From Saccharopolyspora shandongensis (GTDB lineage Bacteria; Actinomycetota; Actinomycetes; Mycobacteriales; Pseudonocardiaceae), in contig NZ_FNOK01000004.1 of assembly GCF_900106995.1 (NCBI RefSeq), positions 62,001-126,000 on the forward strand: a stretch of DNA of 64,000 nucleotides, read 5' to 3'. A program made the position numbers and the translations under genes. Of the stretch, positions 26,401 through 36,355 are shown piece after piece. Each line of letters starts with the position of its first letter. Position 1 is the first letter of the stretch. The notes beneath the pieces are model-generated. The model did not search any database. It was not told where the DNA came from and was given only the letters and a program-made list of their open reading frames with translations.

Positions 26401-28936
26401 TTGCGATCGGCTGGCCGAGCTCGTCCTCGAAACGCCCTTGGTGTTGTCCGAACAGGGCGGTGCCCACCTCCGGGTGCGGGTGGGCTCGGCTGATGACGCT
26501 GGGCACCACGAGGTGTCGGTCCACTCCCGGCCGGATGATTCTCGAACCTGGACCCGGCATGCCATCGGTCAACTCGCCACGACGACCGAAGCACCGCCCG
26601 GCGACCTCACCACCTGGCCGCCTCCCAACGCGCAACCCCTCTCCACCGACGAGTTCTACGCCCGCACCACCGCCAACGGGTACGACTACGGGCCGACCTT
26701 CCAGGGACTGGACAAAGCATGGCGGCGAGACCACGAACTCTTCGCCGAAGTGCACCTGCCCACCGCCACCGACGACTTCCAGCTCCACCCCGCACTCCTC
26801 GACACCGCACTCCACCCGCTCGGGCTGGACAGCTCCGAGGTTCGGCTGCCGTTCGCGTGGCGAGGCGTGGCACTGCACTCCACGGGCGTGTCGGCGCTGC
26901 GGGTGCGGCTGACCTCAACGGGGCCTGGCACGGTGTCGCTGACGATGGCCGACACCAAAGGTCGACCGGTGGCGTCGGTGGACGAACTGACGTTGCGCGA
27001 GGTGACCTCGGAGCAGCTCGCCGCCCTGCGGGGCTCTCCTCAGGATTCGCTGTTCCGCACGCAGTGGCAGCAGGTGCGCCCGGCTGATGCAACCGGATCG
27101 TCGGCCGTGCTCGGCGGTGGTCTCGCGGTGCCGGGCGCCGAGCACCACGAGAGCCTGTCCGCCCTGCTGGCCTCGATCGACGCGGGACGACCGGTGCCGG
27201 ACGTGCTGTTCGTGCCGCACCTCCCCGAGGCGGTGCCCGGCGACACCGCCGACCGGGCTCGCGCCACGACCTGCCGCGTCCTGGCGCTGCTCCAGTCCTG
27301 GCTGGCCGATGAACGGCTGGCGGAGTGCCAACTCGTGCTGGTCACCAGCGGCGCCGTGGCCGCAGGCCCCGACGAGGGCGTGGCGGACCTGGTCCACGCC
27401 GCGGCCTGGGGACTCGTCCGCTCCGCCCAGAGCGAGCACGCGGACCGGTTCGTCCTCCTCGACACCGATGCGACCGATGCGTCCCACGCGGTGCTCGGTG
27501 CGGCAGTGGCGACCGGCGAACCGCAGCTCGCCGTCCGCGCGGGCGCAGTCCACGTTCCCCGCCTGGTCCGCGCCGCCGCGCCGACCGCACCGCCCACGCC
27601 CTCGGTCGATCCGGACGGCACCGTGCTCGTCACCGGTGGGACGGGGGTGATCGCCGGCAGGCTCGCTCGACACCTGGTGGCCGACGGTGGGGTGCGGCAC
27701 CTCCTGCTGGCCAGCCGCCAGGGACCGAAGGCCGCGGGAGCCGCCGAGCTCGAACGCGAACTCCGCGAGATGGGCGCGGCGACGGTCACCATCACCGCGT
27801 GCGACGTCGGTGACCGCGACGCGGTGGCCCGGCTGCTGGGCACCATCCCCGCGCAGCACCCGCTGACCGGCGTGGTGCACGCGGCGGGTGTGCTGGACGA
27901 CGGGGTGATCAGCTCGCTCGGCCCCGACGGCGTTGTGCGGGTCTTCCGGCCGAAGGCCGACGCCGCACTGCACCTCCACGAGCTGACCAAGCAGCTGCCG
28001 CTGCGGCAGTTCGTGCTGTTCTCCTCCGCAGCCGGAACGCTCGGCGCTCCCGGACAGGGGAACTACGCGGCCGCGAACACGCTGCTGGAAGCTCTGGCTC
28101 GACACCGCCACGCCGCCGGATTGCCCGCCACTGCGGTGGCGTGGGGGTACTGGGACCAGGCCAGCGGCATGACGCAGCACCTGGACGAAGACCGGCTGAC
28201 GGCCCAGTTGCGCCGCACCGCGATGCAACCCATCGGTGTCGACGAGGGGCTCGCCCTCTTCGACGCCGCCGTGACCACCGACGAGCCCGTGCTCATGGCG
28301 GCGCGGCTGAACACCGCGGCGCTGCGCTCCCCGGGACACCACGTCCCATCCGTCCTCAGTGGACTGATCCGGTCGTCCGCGAAGCGGGACACCGACCGCC
28401 CCGGGCACGCCGCTCCCGAGGAGCTGCGGGCGCGTCTGGAGCCGCTGCCGGAACCGGCGCGCTCGGTGGCTCTGCTGGATCTGGTGCGCGCCACGATCGC
28501 CGGGGTGCTGGGAATCGTCTCGCAGGACGGCGTGCCGGCCGAGCGGCAGCTGTCGGATCTCGGGTTCGACTCGCTCACCGCGGTGCAACTCCGCAACGCG
28601 CTCGCCGCGGAAACCGGGTTGCGGCTTCCGGCGACGCTCGTCTTCGACCAGCCGACGCCGACCGCGTTGGCCGGCGACCTCGGTGCCCGGCTCTTCGGCG
28701 AAGGCACGGGTCCGGGATCCGCCTCGGGTCCGTCGGTGTCCGACGCGCTCGCACACCTCGACCGGTTGGAGGAGTCGCTGGCCGCGGTCCCGCCGGATGA
28801 AAGCCGGGAGGTCATCGCGCGCCTCCAGGCGCTCCTGGCCACTCGCCTGGACAGCGCACCGGACGACATCGACCTGGAACTGGCCACCGACGAGCAGCTC
28901 TTCGGCCTGATCGACGAAGAACTCGGATCGGACTGA
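23429..28936 (+). CDS. Modular type I PKS: KS-AT-DH-KR-ACP
   Basis: A 1835-residue single module. Residues 1-34 form a charged coiled-coil docking helix ([14 protein letters not shown]). KS Cys207. The AT has Ser659 in G-H-S-Q-G with W-A-S-H at 759-762, a variant of Y-A-S-H that I read as methylmalonyl-type with less certainty. The DH has His966 and Asp1125. The KR has T-G-G-T-G-V-I-A near 1403 (unusual for T-G-G-T-G-T-L-G), L-D-D and Tyr1546. ACP Ser1715. The last ~80 residues form a C-terminal docking domain ending E-E-L-G-S-D. There is no ER or TE. The ATG at 23429 lies 25 bp after the previous stop. It should add a second alpha-methyl-enoyl unit and hand the chain to the KS-only protein. 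Confidence 0.93.
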   Translation: MDASEDKLVEALRASVTEVRQLRNENRQLREAVQEPIAIVGMACRFPGDINTPEDLWHLVSTGTEAHTPFPTDRGWNLDTLYHPDPDHPGTSYVREGGFLNTALHFDATFFNITPREALAMDPQQRLLLETTWEALEQTGIDPTTLHSTPTGVYTGAFPSNYSTMLQPAFPRVEGYFDIGTTSSVMAGRVAYALGLEGPAMTVDTACSSSLVALHLAAQALRQGECSMALAGGVTTISTPTVFIEFSRQRALAPDGRCKPFAAAADGTAFSEGVGVVVLERLSDAQRLGHRILAVLRGSAVNQDGASNGLTAPNGPAQQRVIRQALANAQLDPAAVDFIEAHGTGTTLGDPIEAQALLATYGQDREHPALLGSLKSNIGHAQAAAGVAGLIKSVLAIQHGTIPATLHIDQPTPHVDWESGALQLVTRTTAWPDTGRPRRAAISSFGMSGTNAHVIIEQAPPERGQSAAPAEQVSDGTGGVVMWPISARSEKALRAQAARLADHLTTDTEAPDAAFASALAHRRTAFSHRAVVVARDRIRAAADLRMLATGRQTPATITGSAVDSDGVALVFPGQGSQWVGMGRQLLESSSVFSDWVAECERAFAPHLDYDLAAVLRGEEDAAPLERIDVVQPALFVMMTGIAALWRHAGLVPAAVIGHSQGEIAAACAAGALTLPDAARIVALRSRLIKELVRPGAMGSVMLSRDDVEKRLAEWNGRLSLAAVNSPASTVVSGEPAAMQELFAQLESDGVRARLVPVDWASHSPQVDVVEGRLRELLPGLRPRAGDLMFCSSVTGEVLDTTELDADYWFRNVRQPVEFQSAVEALLERGLRIFIEASAHPVLTTALEQILDHSPRGGAAVASLHRDQGGLVDFAGALARAHVSGARLDWAAVLGAAPGQVALPTYAFQRERFWPDTPPGPSNDPEALGLESTGHPLLGAAVAAAESGEVLLTGRLSLTTHPWLADHAVSGAVLLPGTAFVEMALRAGQEVGCDRLAELVLETPLVLSEQGGAHLRVRVGSADDAGHHEVSVHSRPDDSRTWTRHAIGQLATTTEAPPGDLTTWPPPNAQPLSTDEFYARTTANGYDYGPTFQGLDKAWRRDHELFAEVHLPTATDDFQLHPALLDTALHPLGLDSSEVRLPFAWRGVALHSTGVSALRVRLTSTGPGTVSLTMADTKGRPVASVDELTLREVTSEQLAALRGSPQDSLFRTQWQQVRPADATGSSAVLGGGLAVPGAEHHESLSALLASIDAGRPVPDVLFVPHLPEAVPGDTADRARATTCRVLALLQSWLADERLAECQLVLVTSGAVAAGPDEGVADLVHAAAWGLVRSAQSEHADRFVLLDTDATDASHAVLGAAVATGEPQLAVRAGAVHVPRLVRAAAPTAPPTPSVDPDGTVLVTGGTGVIAGRLARHLVADGGVRHLLLASRQGPKAAGAAELERELREMGAATVTITACDVGDRDAVARLLGTIPAQHPLTGVVHAAGVLDDGVISSLGPDGVVRVFRPKADAALHLHELTKQLPLRQFVLFSSAAGTLGAPGQGNYAAANTLLEALARHRHAAGLPATAVAWGYWDQASGMTQHLDEDRLTAQLRRTAMQPIGVDEGLALFDAAVTTDEPVLMAARLNTAALRSPGHHVPSVLSGLIRSSAKRDTDRPGHAAPEELRARLEPLPEPARSVALLDLVRATIAGVLGIVSQDGVPAERQLSDLGFDSLTAVQLRNALAAETGLRLPATLVFDQPTPTALAGDLGARLFGEGTGPGSASGPSVSDALAHLDRLEESLAAVPPDESREVIARLQALLATRLDSAPDDIDLELATDEQLFGLIDEELGSD
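23531..23899 (+). repeat. KS segment nearly identical to 18073-18441
   Basis: Partner of the 369-bp segment in the first PKS gene (three differences seen). The abrupt loss of identity at both edges suggests gene conversion rather than simple shared ancestry. Confidence 0.8.
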
Positions 28937-28992
28937 CCCGCCGACCACCGCCCGGCCACCGGCCGGACCCGGATTTTCCCGAAAGGTGCCGC

Positions 28993-30807
28993 ATGGCAGA
29001 GGACGACGAGCTCCGCGACTACCTCAAACGCGTCACGCTCGAGCTCCGCCGCGCCCGGCGTCGGCTGCAGGAGGCGGACGATCGGCAGCACGAGCCGATC
29101 GCGATCGTCGGCATGGCCTGCCGCTACCCCGGCGGGATCGGTTCGCCGGAGGACCTGTGGCGGCTGGTCGCGAACGGCGAGGAGGCGATCGGGGGGCTGC
29201 CGACCGATCGCGGCTGGGATGCTGCGGCGCCCACCGGATTTCCCCGCGCGGGCGGGTTCCTGCACGACGCCGCCGAATTCGACCCGGCACCGTTCCGGCT
29301 CTCCGCGGAGGAGGCGCGCGTCGTCGATCCGCAGCAGCGGCTGTTGCTCGAAACCAGTTGGGAAGCGCTGGAAAGGGCCGGGATCGACCCGACCTCGTTG
29401 CGCGGCAGCTCCACCGGCGTGTTCGCCGGTGTCATGTACAACGACTACGGCGGACACCTCGCCGCCAAGGGGTTCGACAGCGACCTGCTGGTCGGCAGCG
29501 CGCCCAGCGTTGCGTCCGGCCGGATCGCGTACTCCCTCGGACTGCAGGGCCCGGCGATGACCGTGGACACCGCGTGCTCCTCCGGGCTGGTGGCCCTGCA
29601 CACGGCGCTCCACTCGCTGCGCCACCGGGAGTGCTCGCTCGCGCTGGTGGGCGGCGTGGCGGTGATGGCCACCCCGACGGCCATCCTCGCCTTCGGCCGG
29701 CAGGGAGTGCTGGCGCCGGACGGCCGGTGCAAGTCCTTCGCCGCGGCAGCGGACGGCTGGGGCCTGTCCGAGGGAGTGGGTGTCCTGGCGCTGGAGCGGC
29801 TGTCCGACGCCCGCCGTGCGGGCCGCCCGGTGCTCGCCGTGGTGCGCGGTTCCGCGATCGTGCAGGACGGTGCGTCGCACGGGCTCACTGCGCCCAACGG
29901 CCAGGCCCACCGGCGGATGATCCGGCAGGCACTCGCCGCCGCGCGGCTGTCGGCCTCGGACGTCGACGCCGTGGAGGCGCACGGCACGGGCACGCCGCTG
30001 GGCGACTCGATCGAGGCCCAGGCACTGCTGGACACGTACGGTGCCGACCGGACGAGGCCGCTTTGGCTGGGGTCGATCAAGTCGAACCTCGGCCACACCC
30101 AGGCGGCTGGTGGCGTGGCCGGCGTCATCAAGATGGTGATGGCGCAACGGCACGGCGTGCTGCCCAGGACGTTGCACAGCCGGGAACCGTCCCCGCTCGT
30201 GGATTGGGCGGGCGACGCGGTCCGGCTGCTGGTGGACGCCGCACCCTGGCCGGAATCGGACCACCCGCGCCGCGCAGCGATCTCGTCGTTCGGCATCAGC
30301 GGAACCAACGTCCACGTCATCGTCGAGCAAATGCCGGACGACCCCGAGAACCGACCGGATCCGGGGCAGTCCCCCGAGGGCGCGCCGTGGTTGCTGTCTG
30401 CGGCATCGCCCGAGGCGCTGCGGGCTCAGGCGGCCAGGCTCTCCGCTCACCTGGCCGCGCGCCCGGAGCCGACCGACCTGGACGTCGGCCATTCGCTGGC
30501 GAGGAGCCGGGCCGGGTTGCCGCACCGCGCCGCAGTGATCGGCAACGGCCGGGAGGAGCGCAGGCGGGCGTTGGCCGCTCTCGCGGAGGGCCGAACGGCG
30601 ACCGAGCTGATCCACGGCGGTGACGCGCCTTCGGAACCGGGCTCCGCGGAGGTCGACCGGCTCGTCGCCGCCCACTGCCGCGGCGGGTCCGTGGACTTCG
30701 ACGCCGCCTTCCCGGGGGGCCGGCTGGTCGACCTGCCCACGTATCCCTTCCAGCACCGGCACTACTGGCTGCAGTCCGACGATCCCGAAGGGTTTGGTGC
30801 ACCATGA
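28993..30807 (+). CDS. Stand-alone modular-type ketosynthase (AT and all later domains missing)
   Basis: A 604-residue protein. It has an N-terminal docking coiled coil ([16 protein letters not shown]), then a full KS with Cys195 (D-T-A-C-S-S-G) and the two histidines in V-E-A-H-G-T-G-T and N-L-G-H-T-Q-A-A-G. The KS-to-AT linker is present, but the AT is gone. The frame passes directly to the post-AT linker [14 protein letters not shown] and stops. No ACP or TE is present. It probably accepts the chain from the preceding ACP by docking and condenses, transfers or releases it with an external partner such as the discrete ACP. ATG 28993 has GAAAGG upstream. Its stop overlaps the ligase start. 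Confidence 0.9.
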   Translation: MAEDDELRDYLKRVTLELRRARRRLQEADDRQHEPIAIVGMACRYPGGIGSPEDLWRLVANGEEAIGGLPTDRGWDAAAPTGFPRAGGFLHDAAEFDPAPFRLSAEEARVVDPQQRLLLETSWEALERAGIDPTSLRGSSTGVFAGVMYNDYGGHLAAKGFDSDLLVGSAPSVASGRIAYSLGLQGPAMTVDTACSSGLVALHTALHSLRHRECSLALVGGVAVMATPTAILAFGRQGVLAPDGRCKSFAAAADGWGLSEGVGVLALERLSDARRAGRPVLAVVRGSAIVQDGASHGLTAPNGQAHRRMIRQALAAARLSASDVDAVEAHGTGTPLGDSIEAQALLDTYGADRTRPLWLGSIKSNLGHTQAAGGVAGVIKMVMAQRHGVLPRTLHSREPSPLVDWAGDAVRLLVDAAPWPESDHPRRAAISSFGISGTNVHVIVEQMPDDPENRPDPGQSPEGAPWLLSAASPEALRAQAARLSAHLAARPEPTDLDVGHSLARSRAGLPHRAAVIGNGREERRRALAALAEGRTATELIHGGDAPSEPGSAEVDRLVAAHCRGGSVDFDAAFPGGRLVDLPTYPFQHRHYWLQSDDPEGFGAP

Positions 30808-32390
30808 CCGAAAAGACCTCGCTTCCGACGCAACGGCGGACGCTCGACGCGAGGCTCGCTTTCCACGCCGCGAGCCGGCCGGAGCAGACGGCCATCCTGC
30901 ACGACGGCAACCGGACGAGCTACGCGCAGCTGCACCGGGAGAGCAGCAGGGGGGCCTGCGCACTGCGGGCGGACGGCCTCGGCAAGGGCGCCCGAGTCGC
31001 CTACCTGGGGAAGGAATCGGAGAGCTACTACGAACTCCTCTTCGCCTGCGCCAAGAGCGGGGTGGTACTCGTCCCCATCAACTGGCGGCTTGCGGCCGAC
31101 GAGGCCGAGTACATCCTGCGCGACTCCAGCGCCGAACTCCTCTTCGTGGAGCAGGAATTCCTCCCGGTGGCGCAGCAACTCCTCCCAGAGCTGCCCGAAC
31201 TGCGAAAGCTGGTGCTGCTCGACTGCGCGGATCCGGCGGGCCCCACCGTCGCGGAGTGGAAGGAATCCGGTGCGGCGGCGGAGGAACCGAGCGGCTCGCA
31301 CACCGACGACCCGATCGCCCAGATGTACACCAGCGGCACGATGGGCTATCCGAAAGGGGTGGTCCTGGCCCACCGCACCTTCTTCGCGGTGCGCGGCCTG
31401 CTGGACGAACACGGCCTCGACTGGATCGACTTCAAGCCCGGGGACAGGAGCCTGATCGGCATTTCCGGCTCCCACATCGGCGGGATCTGGTGGGCGACGC
31501 AGGGTTTCAACGCGGGCATCACGAACGTGGTCATCCGGTCCTTCACCAGCGGGGAAGCCCTGGACCTGTTCCGGTCGAGCGGCATCACCACGGCCTGCAT
31601 GGTCCCGGCCATGCTGCTGATGCTGCTCGCGGAACCCGGTGCGTCGAGCGAGGATTTCGCCACCCTGCGCAAGACCGTCTACGGCGGATCGCCGATTTCG
31701 GAGTCGTTGCTCCAGCGCTGCATCGACACCTTGAAGTGCGATCTCGCGCAGATCTACGGCCTGACCGAAACCGGGAACACCGCCGTGTGCCTGCCGCCGC
31801 AGGACCACGTGCCGGGAAGCCCGCGGCTGCGCGCGGCCGGGCGGCCGTACCCGGGCGTCGAACTGAGGATCATCGACGAGGGCGGAAACCCGGTCGGGCC
31901 GGGCGTGATCGGCGAGGTGTGCATCAAGACGCCCGCTCACATGCTCGAGTACTGGCGGCTGCCCGACGCGACGGCGGGCACGCTGATCGACGGCTGGGTC
32001 CACACCGGCGACGCGGGCTACCTGGACGAAGACGGCTACCTGTTCATCCAGGACCGCATCAAGGAGATGATCATCCGCTCCGGCGAGAACATCTACCCCG
32101 CCGAAGTGGAGAACGCGATCAGCGCACACCCGGCGGTCCTGGACGTGGCGGTGGTCGGGGTCCCGGACGAACGCTGGGGCGAGGCCGTTCAGGCGTTCAT
32201 CGCCCGACGCCCGGGGGCTTCGGTCGCCCCCCACGAGATCCGGGCGTTCCTCCGCGGACGGATCGCCGACTTCAAGATCCCCACGAAATACGAGTTCATC
32301 GACGCTGTGCCGCGCAACCCGAGCGGCAAGATCCTGCGCCGCGTCCTGCGGGAACGGTTCTGGGGGGAACGCGAAAGAGCCGTGAACTGA
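30804..32390 (+). CDS. ANL acyl-AMP/acyl-ACP ligase (ScoC/FadD10-like role)
   Basis: A 528-residue adenylate-forming enzyme. The P-loop-like motif is [11 protein letters not shown] (Met where Thr is usual). Others are [27 protein letters not shown] and the catalytic lysine in N-P-S-G-K-I-L-R-R. It should activate a carboxylic acid as acyl-AMP and load it on CoA or, as ScoC and FadD10 do, on an ACP. In this cluster the likely acceptors are the discrete ACP or the N-terminal ACP of the first PKS. ATG 30804 overlaps the KS-only stop (ATGA). It could act on the precursor fatty acid or reload a free isocyano acid. Confidence 0.9.
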   Translation: MTEKTSLPTQRRTLDARLAFHAASRPEQTAILHDGNRTSYAQLHRESSRGACALRADGLGKGARVAYLGKESESYYELLFACAKSGVVLVPINWRLAADEAEYILRDSSAELLFVEQEFLPVAQQLLPELPELRKLVLLDCADPAGPTVAEWKESGAAAEEPSGSHTDDPIAQMYTSGTMGYPKGVVLAHRTFFAVRGLLDEHGLDWIDFKPGDRSLIGISGSHIGGIWWATQGFNAGITNVVIRSFTSGEALDLFRSSGITTACMVPAMLLMLLAEPGASSEDFATLRKTVYGGSPISESLLQRCIDTLKCDLAQIYGLTETGNTAVCLPPQDHVPGSPRLRAAGRPYPGVELRIIDEGGNPVGPGVIGEVCIKTPAHMLEYWRLPDATAGTLIDGWVHTGDAGYLDEDGYLFIQDRIKEMIIRSGENIYPAEVENAISAHPAVLDVAVVGVPDERWGEAVQAFIARRPGASVAPHEIRAFLRGRIADFKIPTKYEFIDAVPRNPSGKILRRVLRERFWGERERAVN

Positions 32391-32457
32391 TCCCCCAGAC
32401 CCGCCAACACCCAGGCGGCGAATGCCGCCGCGGGCCGAAGATGAGAGGAAAGCGACC

Positions 32458-33711
32458 ATGTCCGATGTGACCGCCGAACCGACCGGCGAGAAGGTCAAGC
32501 CCGCCTTCAAGCCCTACGACGGCAAAGCCGACCACCCGTGGGAAGAACTCGCCCACGACCGCGCGCGCTGCCCGGTCGTCCACCACCCCGAGCTGAACTC
32601 GATCCAGGTCACCACCTACGAGGGGATGAAGACGGTAACGCGCAACAACGCGGCGTTCTCCAGCACGCACAGCGCATCGTGGCCGATGGAGAAGCCGGTG
32701 CCGGTGGAAAACCAGGTGTTCGCCTTCGCCGACCCGCCGCGCCACACCCGCCAGCGCCGGCTGGTCGTCAAGGCCCTGTCGGCGTCGCGAATCGAGAGCA
32801 TGCGGCCGTTCGCGGAACGCACGGCGAACGACCTCATCGACGCGGTCGTCGCCAAGGGCGACGAGTTCGACCTGATGGCCGACTTCGCCGAGCCGATGAG
32901 CGAGGCGCACATCTGCGAACTGCTCGGCATCCCGGACGACGTCCGGCAGCAATTCCTGCACATGTCGATGCTGACGGACACCACCGCGCAAGCCAACAGC
33001 GCGGGAACCGCGAGCCCCGAGGTGGAGAACTGGCGGCAGTTCCTCAAGGAGGCGGTGCAGTCCCGCCGTGCGGCGGGGCCGGGCAGCGACGACCTGCTCA
33101 CCACATTGTGCTTCGCCGAGGAGGACGGCTACCAGTTCGACGAGAACGAGATCGGTCTCGTCCTCATGGGACTCATCGCGGGAGGCGGCTCGACCGGTCC
33201 CGCCATCGGCAACCTCGCCTACGCGCTGGAGCAGCACCCGGAGCAGAAGGCCAAGTACCTCGCCGACATCGACGGCCTGACAGACGCGGCGGTGGACGAG
33301 GGGTTCCGCTACGACGGACCGATCCTGGGCCTGTACCGCATGACGCTGCAGGAGGGGACCATCCAGGACGGGTTCCGCGCCAGCCCGGGAGACCGGATCT
33401 GGTTCTCCCTCGCGGCCGCCAACCACGACCCCGAAGCCTTCGACCGGCCGGACGAGTTCATCCTCGACCGCAACTGGTCGGAGCTGCCGCCCGTCATGGC
33501 CTTCGGCCACGGTCCGCACCACTGCATCGGCATGAACCTCGGTCGGCTACAGGTCGAGGTGGGGATCTCCACGCTGTACAAGCGACTCCCGAACCTGCGG
33601 CTGCGACCGGGCTTTCAGCCCCGCCAGATCCCGGGACCGCTGTTCCGGGCGTGGACCTCGTTGGAGATGGTCCACGACGGACCGGCCCGGCCGCGGACCG
33701 ACGTCTCGTGA
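32458..33711 (+). CDS. Cytochrome P450
   Basis: A 417-residue soluble bacterial CYP. The heme loop is F-G-H-G-P-H-H-C-I-G (Cys356), and the K-helix E-x-x-R is E-G-F-R. The I-helix reads L-I-A-G-G-G-S-T-G-P, so the normal acid-alcohol pair (A-G-x-D/E-T-T) is replaced by Gly-Ser. This may alter oxygen activation. The ATG at 32458 is used because upstream residues are charged and non-homologous to CYP starts. The stop overlaps the ferredoxin start (GTGA), so the electron partner is supplied by the operon. It probably oxidises the polyketide chain. Epoxidation or hydroxylation cannot be told apart. Confidence 0.92.
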   Translation: MSDVTAEPTGEKVKPAFKPYDGKADHPWEELAHDRARCPVVHHPELNSIQVTTYEGMKTVTRNNAAFSSTHSASWPMEKPVPVENQVFAFADPPRHTRQRRLVVKALSASRIESMRPFAERTANDLIDAVVAKGDEFDLMADFAEPMSEAHICELLGIPDDVRQQFLHMSMLTDTTAQANSAGTASPEVENWRQFLKEAVQSRRAAGPGSDDLLTTLCFAEEDGYQFDENEIGLVLMGLIAGGGSTGPAIGNLAYALEQHPEQKAKYLADIDGLTDAAVDEGFRYDGPILGLYRMTLQEGTIQDGFRASPGDRIWFSLAAANHDPEAFDRPDEFILDRNWSELPPVMAFGHGPHHCIGMNLGRLQVEVGISTLYKRLPNLRLRPGFQPRQIPGPLFRAWTSLEMVHDGPARPRTDVS

Positions 33712-33947
33712 GCGGCCCGGAGCTGACCGGCGGCGGCCGACGCGTCGCGGTCGACCATTCGCTGTGCGGCGGAACCGGTCACTGCCAGGACATCGTTCCG
33801 GAGGTCTTCCGGCTCGACAAGGTCGAGCGGCGGGCGAAGTTGCGCGACGACGCCGACCTGGCCGAAGCCGCCTCGGACCGGCTCGCCCGGGCTGAGGCGT
33901 CCTGCCCGTGGTTCGCCATCACCTTCGAGCGGGAGGGCGAGCGGTGA
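33708..33947 (+). CDS. [3Fe-4S] ferredoxin (P450 redox partner)
   Basis: A 79-residue ferredoxin with three cluster cysteines: L-C-G-G-T-G-H-C-Q (Cys19, Cys25) and S-C-P-W (Cys67). The position normally taken by the central cysteine of a 4Fe cluster is not Cys, as in SoyB/FdxD-type partners of CYP105. GTG 33708 overlaps the P450 stop, and its own stop overlaps the methyltransferase start (GTGA), so three genes are chained. It passes electrons from a ferredoxin reductase elsewhere in the genome to the P450. Confidence 0.9.
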   Translation: MSGPELTGGGRRVAVDHSLCGGTGHCQDIVPEVFRLDKVERRAKLRDDADLAEAASDRLARAEASCPWFAITFEREGER

Positions 33948-34741
33948 CCTACATCCTCGACCCGGCGTGGCACGCCGAACACGCCAGATTGGAGAACCTC
34001 GCCGGCCTCTACGATCCCGGCACCGCGGCGATCTGCGACCAGCTGGGCGTCACTGCCGGCTGGCGTTGCGCGGACCTCGGAGCCGGGACCGGCACCGTCG
34101 TGAAGATCCTCGCCGACCGCGTCGGTCCAGAAGGCGAGGTGCTGGCCATCGACGCCGACACCCGCTTCCTGGAACCGCTGGCGGGCGGACCGATCTCCGT
34201 CCTCGCGGCGGACGTCACCTCGGAACCACTGCCGGCGGACCGCTTCGATCTCGCGCACGCCCGGCTGCTGCTCGAACACCTCCCAGCGGCCGAGGCCGTG
34301 ATCGAGTCGATGGCGAGGGCCGTGCGGCCGGGCGGATGGGTCTTCGTGGAAGACCTCGACTGGACCACGGCGTTGGCCGTGGATCCGCCGTCCGAGGCCC
34401 ACGAACGGGTCATCCGGGCGTGCCACGAGCTGTTCACCGGCACGCCGTACGACCCGTCCTGCGGGCGGAAGCTACCTCGCCGCCTGCGCCGCGCCGGGTT
34501 GACCGACATCAGCGCGCGAACCACCGCGCTGTACCTGTCGTCCGATCCCGCCCGAGGGCTGCCGGGATGGGAGATGCTCGTCGACCAGCTCGCTCCCCGG
34601 CTGCTCGGGCTCGGGCTGGTGGGCCAAGCGGATCTCGATGCCTTCCACCGGCTGTGGCACGACGGCGACTCGATCTGCTTCGGGCCGCTGATGGTCAGCG
34701 CCTGGGGCCGCCGCCCGCCCGACGACAGGCGCGGGGAGTGA
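33944..34741 (+). CDS. SAM-dependent methyltransferase (class I)
   Basis: A 265-residue Rossmann-fold methyltransferase. The SAM-binding glycine loop is C-A-D-L-G-A-G-T-G-T-V, followed by an acidic motif II (L-A-I-D-A-D) and R-P-G-G-W-V-F-V-E-D. It is most like small-molecule O/C-methyltransferases of the UbiE/methyltransf_25 group. GTG 33944 overlaps the ferredoxin stop. As the last gene of the rightward operon, before two strong hairpins, it is probably a tailoring step, for example methylation of a carboxylate or hydroxyl. The acceptor is not deducible. Confidence 0.88.
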   Translation: MTYILDPAWHAEHARLENLAGLYDPGTAAICDQLGVTAGWRCADLGAGTGTVVKILADRVGPEGEVLAIDADTRFLEPLAGGPISVLAADVTSEPLPADRFDLAHARLLLEHLPAAEAVIESMARAVRPGGWVFVEDLDWTTALAVDPPSEAHERVIRACHELFTGTPYDPSCGRKLPRRLRRAGLTDISARTTALYLSSDPARGLPGWEMLVDQLAPRLLGLGLVGQADLDAFHRLWHDGDSICFGPLMVSAWGRRPPDDRRGE

Positions 34742-34819
34742 GTCCGTTCGCGCACCGCCGTCGAACCCGGTGAGCTCCGGACCGACGGCGATGCGGCCGG
34801 CTGCCGGGGAAAGGCGGGG

Positions 34820-34849
34820 GATCCGGGTGCGTTGAAACGCGCCCGGATC
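34820..34849 (+). terminator. Hairpin 1 at the right end of the cluster
   Basis: Arms GATCCGGG-T-GCGTT and AACGC-G-CCCGGATC make a near-perfect 14-bp stem with a minimal loop, 78 bp after the methyltransferase stop. Confidence 0.8.
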
Positions 34850-34852
34850 AAC

Positions 34853-34905
34853 GGGCCGCCGCGGGGGCGGATCGGGGCAATCCCGCACCGCCCCCGCGGC
34901 GGCCC
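34853..34905. terminator. Hairpin 2 at the right end of the cluster
   Basis: An 18-bp perfect GC-only stem (34853-34870 with 34888-34905, GGGCCGCCGC.../...GCGGCGGCCC) with further CGGG/CCCG pairing in the loop. It lies between the end of the cluster and the convergent rdgB gene. Nothing else is seen in 34742-34940. Confidence 0.85.
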
Positions 34906-34940
34906 TCTTCACCGAAGCCACTGATCGCTGGAAGGGGCTC

Positions 34941-35546
34941 TCACTCCGCCAGTTCACGCAGCGCGGGGAGCAGCAGCCTGAGTGCTCGACCGCGGTGGGA
35001 GTCGGCGTCCTTCTCCTCCGGGGAGAGTTCCGCGCTGGTCCGGGTTTCGCCTTCCGGGACGAAGATCGGGTCGTAGCCGAAGCCGTTCGCTCCGCGCTCT
35101 TCCCGGATCACCGTGCCCCGCCACTCGCCGCGCACCACGGTTTCCGCGCCGTCCGGCAGCACCAGCGCCGACGCCGACACGAACGCCGCCCCGCGGCGCT
35201 CGTCCGGGACGTCCTCGAGCTGGCCCAGCAGGAGGTCCAGGTTCGCCTGGTCGTCGCCGTGCTTGCCCGACCAGCGGGCCGACAGGACTCCCGGCATTCC
35301 GTTGAGCGCGTCGACCGCGATGCCCGAATCGTCCGCGATCGCCGGCAGGCCGGTGGCCTTCGCCGCGTCCGCAGCCTTGGCCACCGCGTTCTCCTCGAAC
35401 GTCGCGCCCGTCTCCGGCGCCTCCGGGAACTCCGGGACGTCGGCCAGGCCGATGACCTCGACGCCCGTCACGCCCTCGGCGACGAGGATTCGGCGCAGTT
35501 CCACCAGCTTCTTCTGGTTCCGGGTGGCCAGCAGCACTCGCGTCAT
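34941..35546 (-). CDS. rdgB: XTP/dITP diphosphatase (RdgB/Ham1)
   Basis: A 201-residue house-cleaning pyrophosphatase that removes XTP, dITP and ITP from the nucleotide pool. Signature residues are L-A-T-R-N-Q-K-K at the N-terminus, T-F-E-E-N-A-x-x-[13 protein letters not shown] and [13 protein letters not shown] 35546 overlaps the rph stop (ATGA), so the two are coupled as in mycobacteria (Rv1340-Rv1341). The gene is the last of its operon and converges with the biosynthetic cluster. Confidence 0.95.
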   Translation of the reverse strand: MTRVLLATRNQKKLVELRRILVAEGVTGVEVIGLADVPEFPEAPETGATFEENAVAKAADAAKATGLPAIADDSGIAVDALNGMPGVLSARWSGKHGDDQANLDLLLGQLEDVPDERRGAAFVSASALVLPDGAETVVRGEWRGTVIREERGANGFGYDPIFVPEGETRTSAELSPEEKDADSHRGRALRLLLPALRELAE

Positions 35547-36298
35547 GCCGCGCTCCCCGGGAGTTCGCCCGGGTAGGGCTCGGCCAGCGCCGCGGCCTGC
35601 AGCTGGGCCAGCTTGGCGCAGCCGTCCAGCGCGAAGTCGATCATCTTGTCCATCGTGGACCGCGTGTAGGTGGCGCCCTCGCCGGTGCCCTGCACCTCCA
35701 CCAGGGTGGCGTGGTCGGTGGCCACCACGTTCATGTCCACCTCGGCGCGGGAGTCCTCCTCGTAGGGCAGGTCCAGCCGCACCCGGCCGTCCACCACGCC
35801 GACGCTCACCGCCGCGACCGAGCAGGACAGCGGCTTCGGGTCGGACAGGCGACCGGCCGCGCCCAGCCACGTCACCGCGTCGGCCAGCGCCACGTAGGCG
35901 CCGGTGATCGCGGCGGTGCGGGTGCCGCCGTCGGCCTGGATCACGTCGCAGTCCAGCGTGATGGTGTTCTCGCCGAGCGCCGCCAGGTCGATGCAGGCCC
36001 GCAGCGAGCGGCCGATCAGCCGGCTGATCTCGTGCGTGCGGCCGCCGATGCGGCCCTTCACCGACTCGCGGGCGCTGCGGGTGTTCGTCGACGACGGCAG
36101 CATCGCGTACTCGGCGGTCACCCAGCCGAGCCCCGAGCCGGTCCGCCAGCGCGGGACGCCCTCCTGGACGCTGGCCGCGCACAACACCCGGGTCTTGCCG
36201 AACTCCACCAGCACCGAGCCGGCCGGCCAGTCCTGGTATCCGCGCGTGATCCGCACCTCTCGGAGCTGGTCGTCGCTCCGCCCATCCGCTCGTGCCAC
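35543..36298 (-). CDS. rph: Ribonuclease PH
   Basis: A 251-residue phosphorolytic 3'-exoribonuclease that trims tRNA 3' ends. It begins A-R-A-D-G-R, with the basic [15 protein letters not shown] and the active-site [14 protein letters not shown] motif typical of the family. GTG 36298 is preceded at 7 nt by TAGGGT, so the transcript is probably leaderless. This fits the lack of an RBS and the conserved N-terminus. It overlaps rdgB downstream and lies 57 bp after the phosphodiesterase gene. Confidence 0.95.
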   Translation of the reverse strand: MARADGRSDDQLREVRITRGYQDWPAGSVLVEFGKTRVLCAASVQEGVPRWRTGSGLGWVTAEYAMLPSSTNTRSARESVKGRIGGRTHEISRLIGRSLRACIDLAALGENTITLDCDVIQADGGTRTAAITGAYVALADAVTWLGAAGRLSDPKPLSCSVAAVSVGVVDGRVRLDLPYEEDSRAEVDMNVVATDHATLVEVQGTGEGATYTRSTMDKMIDFALDGCAKLAQLQAAALAEPYPGELPGSAA

Positions 36299-36305
36299 GC
36301 CCCCA

Positions 36306-36311
36306 ACCCTA
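36306..36311 (-). promoter_or_regulatory. -10 box for leaderless rph
   Basis: TAGGGT on the reverse strand lies 7 nt before the GTG start of rph. Confidence 0.4.
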
Positions 36312-36355
36312 AGCCCGACCGGCACCGACCCCGTCAGGGGCACCGCATGTGCGGG

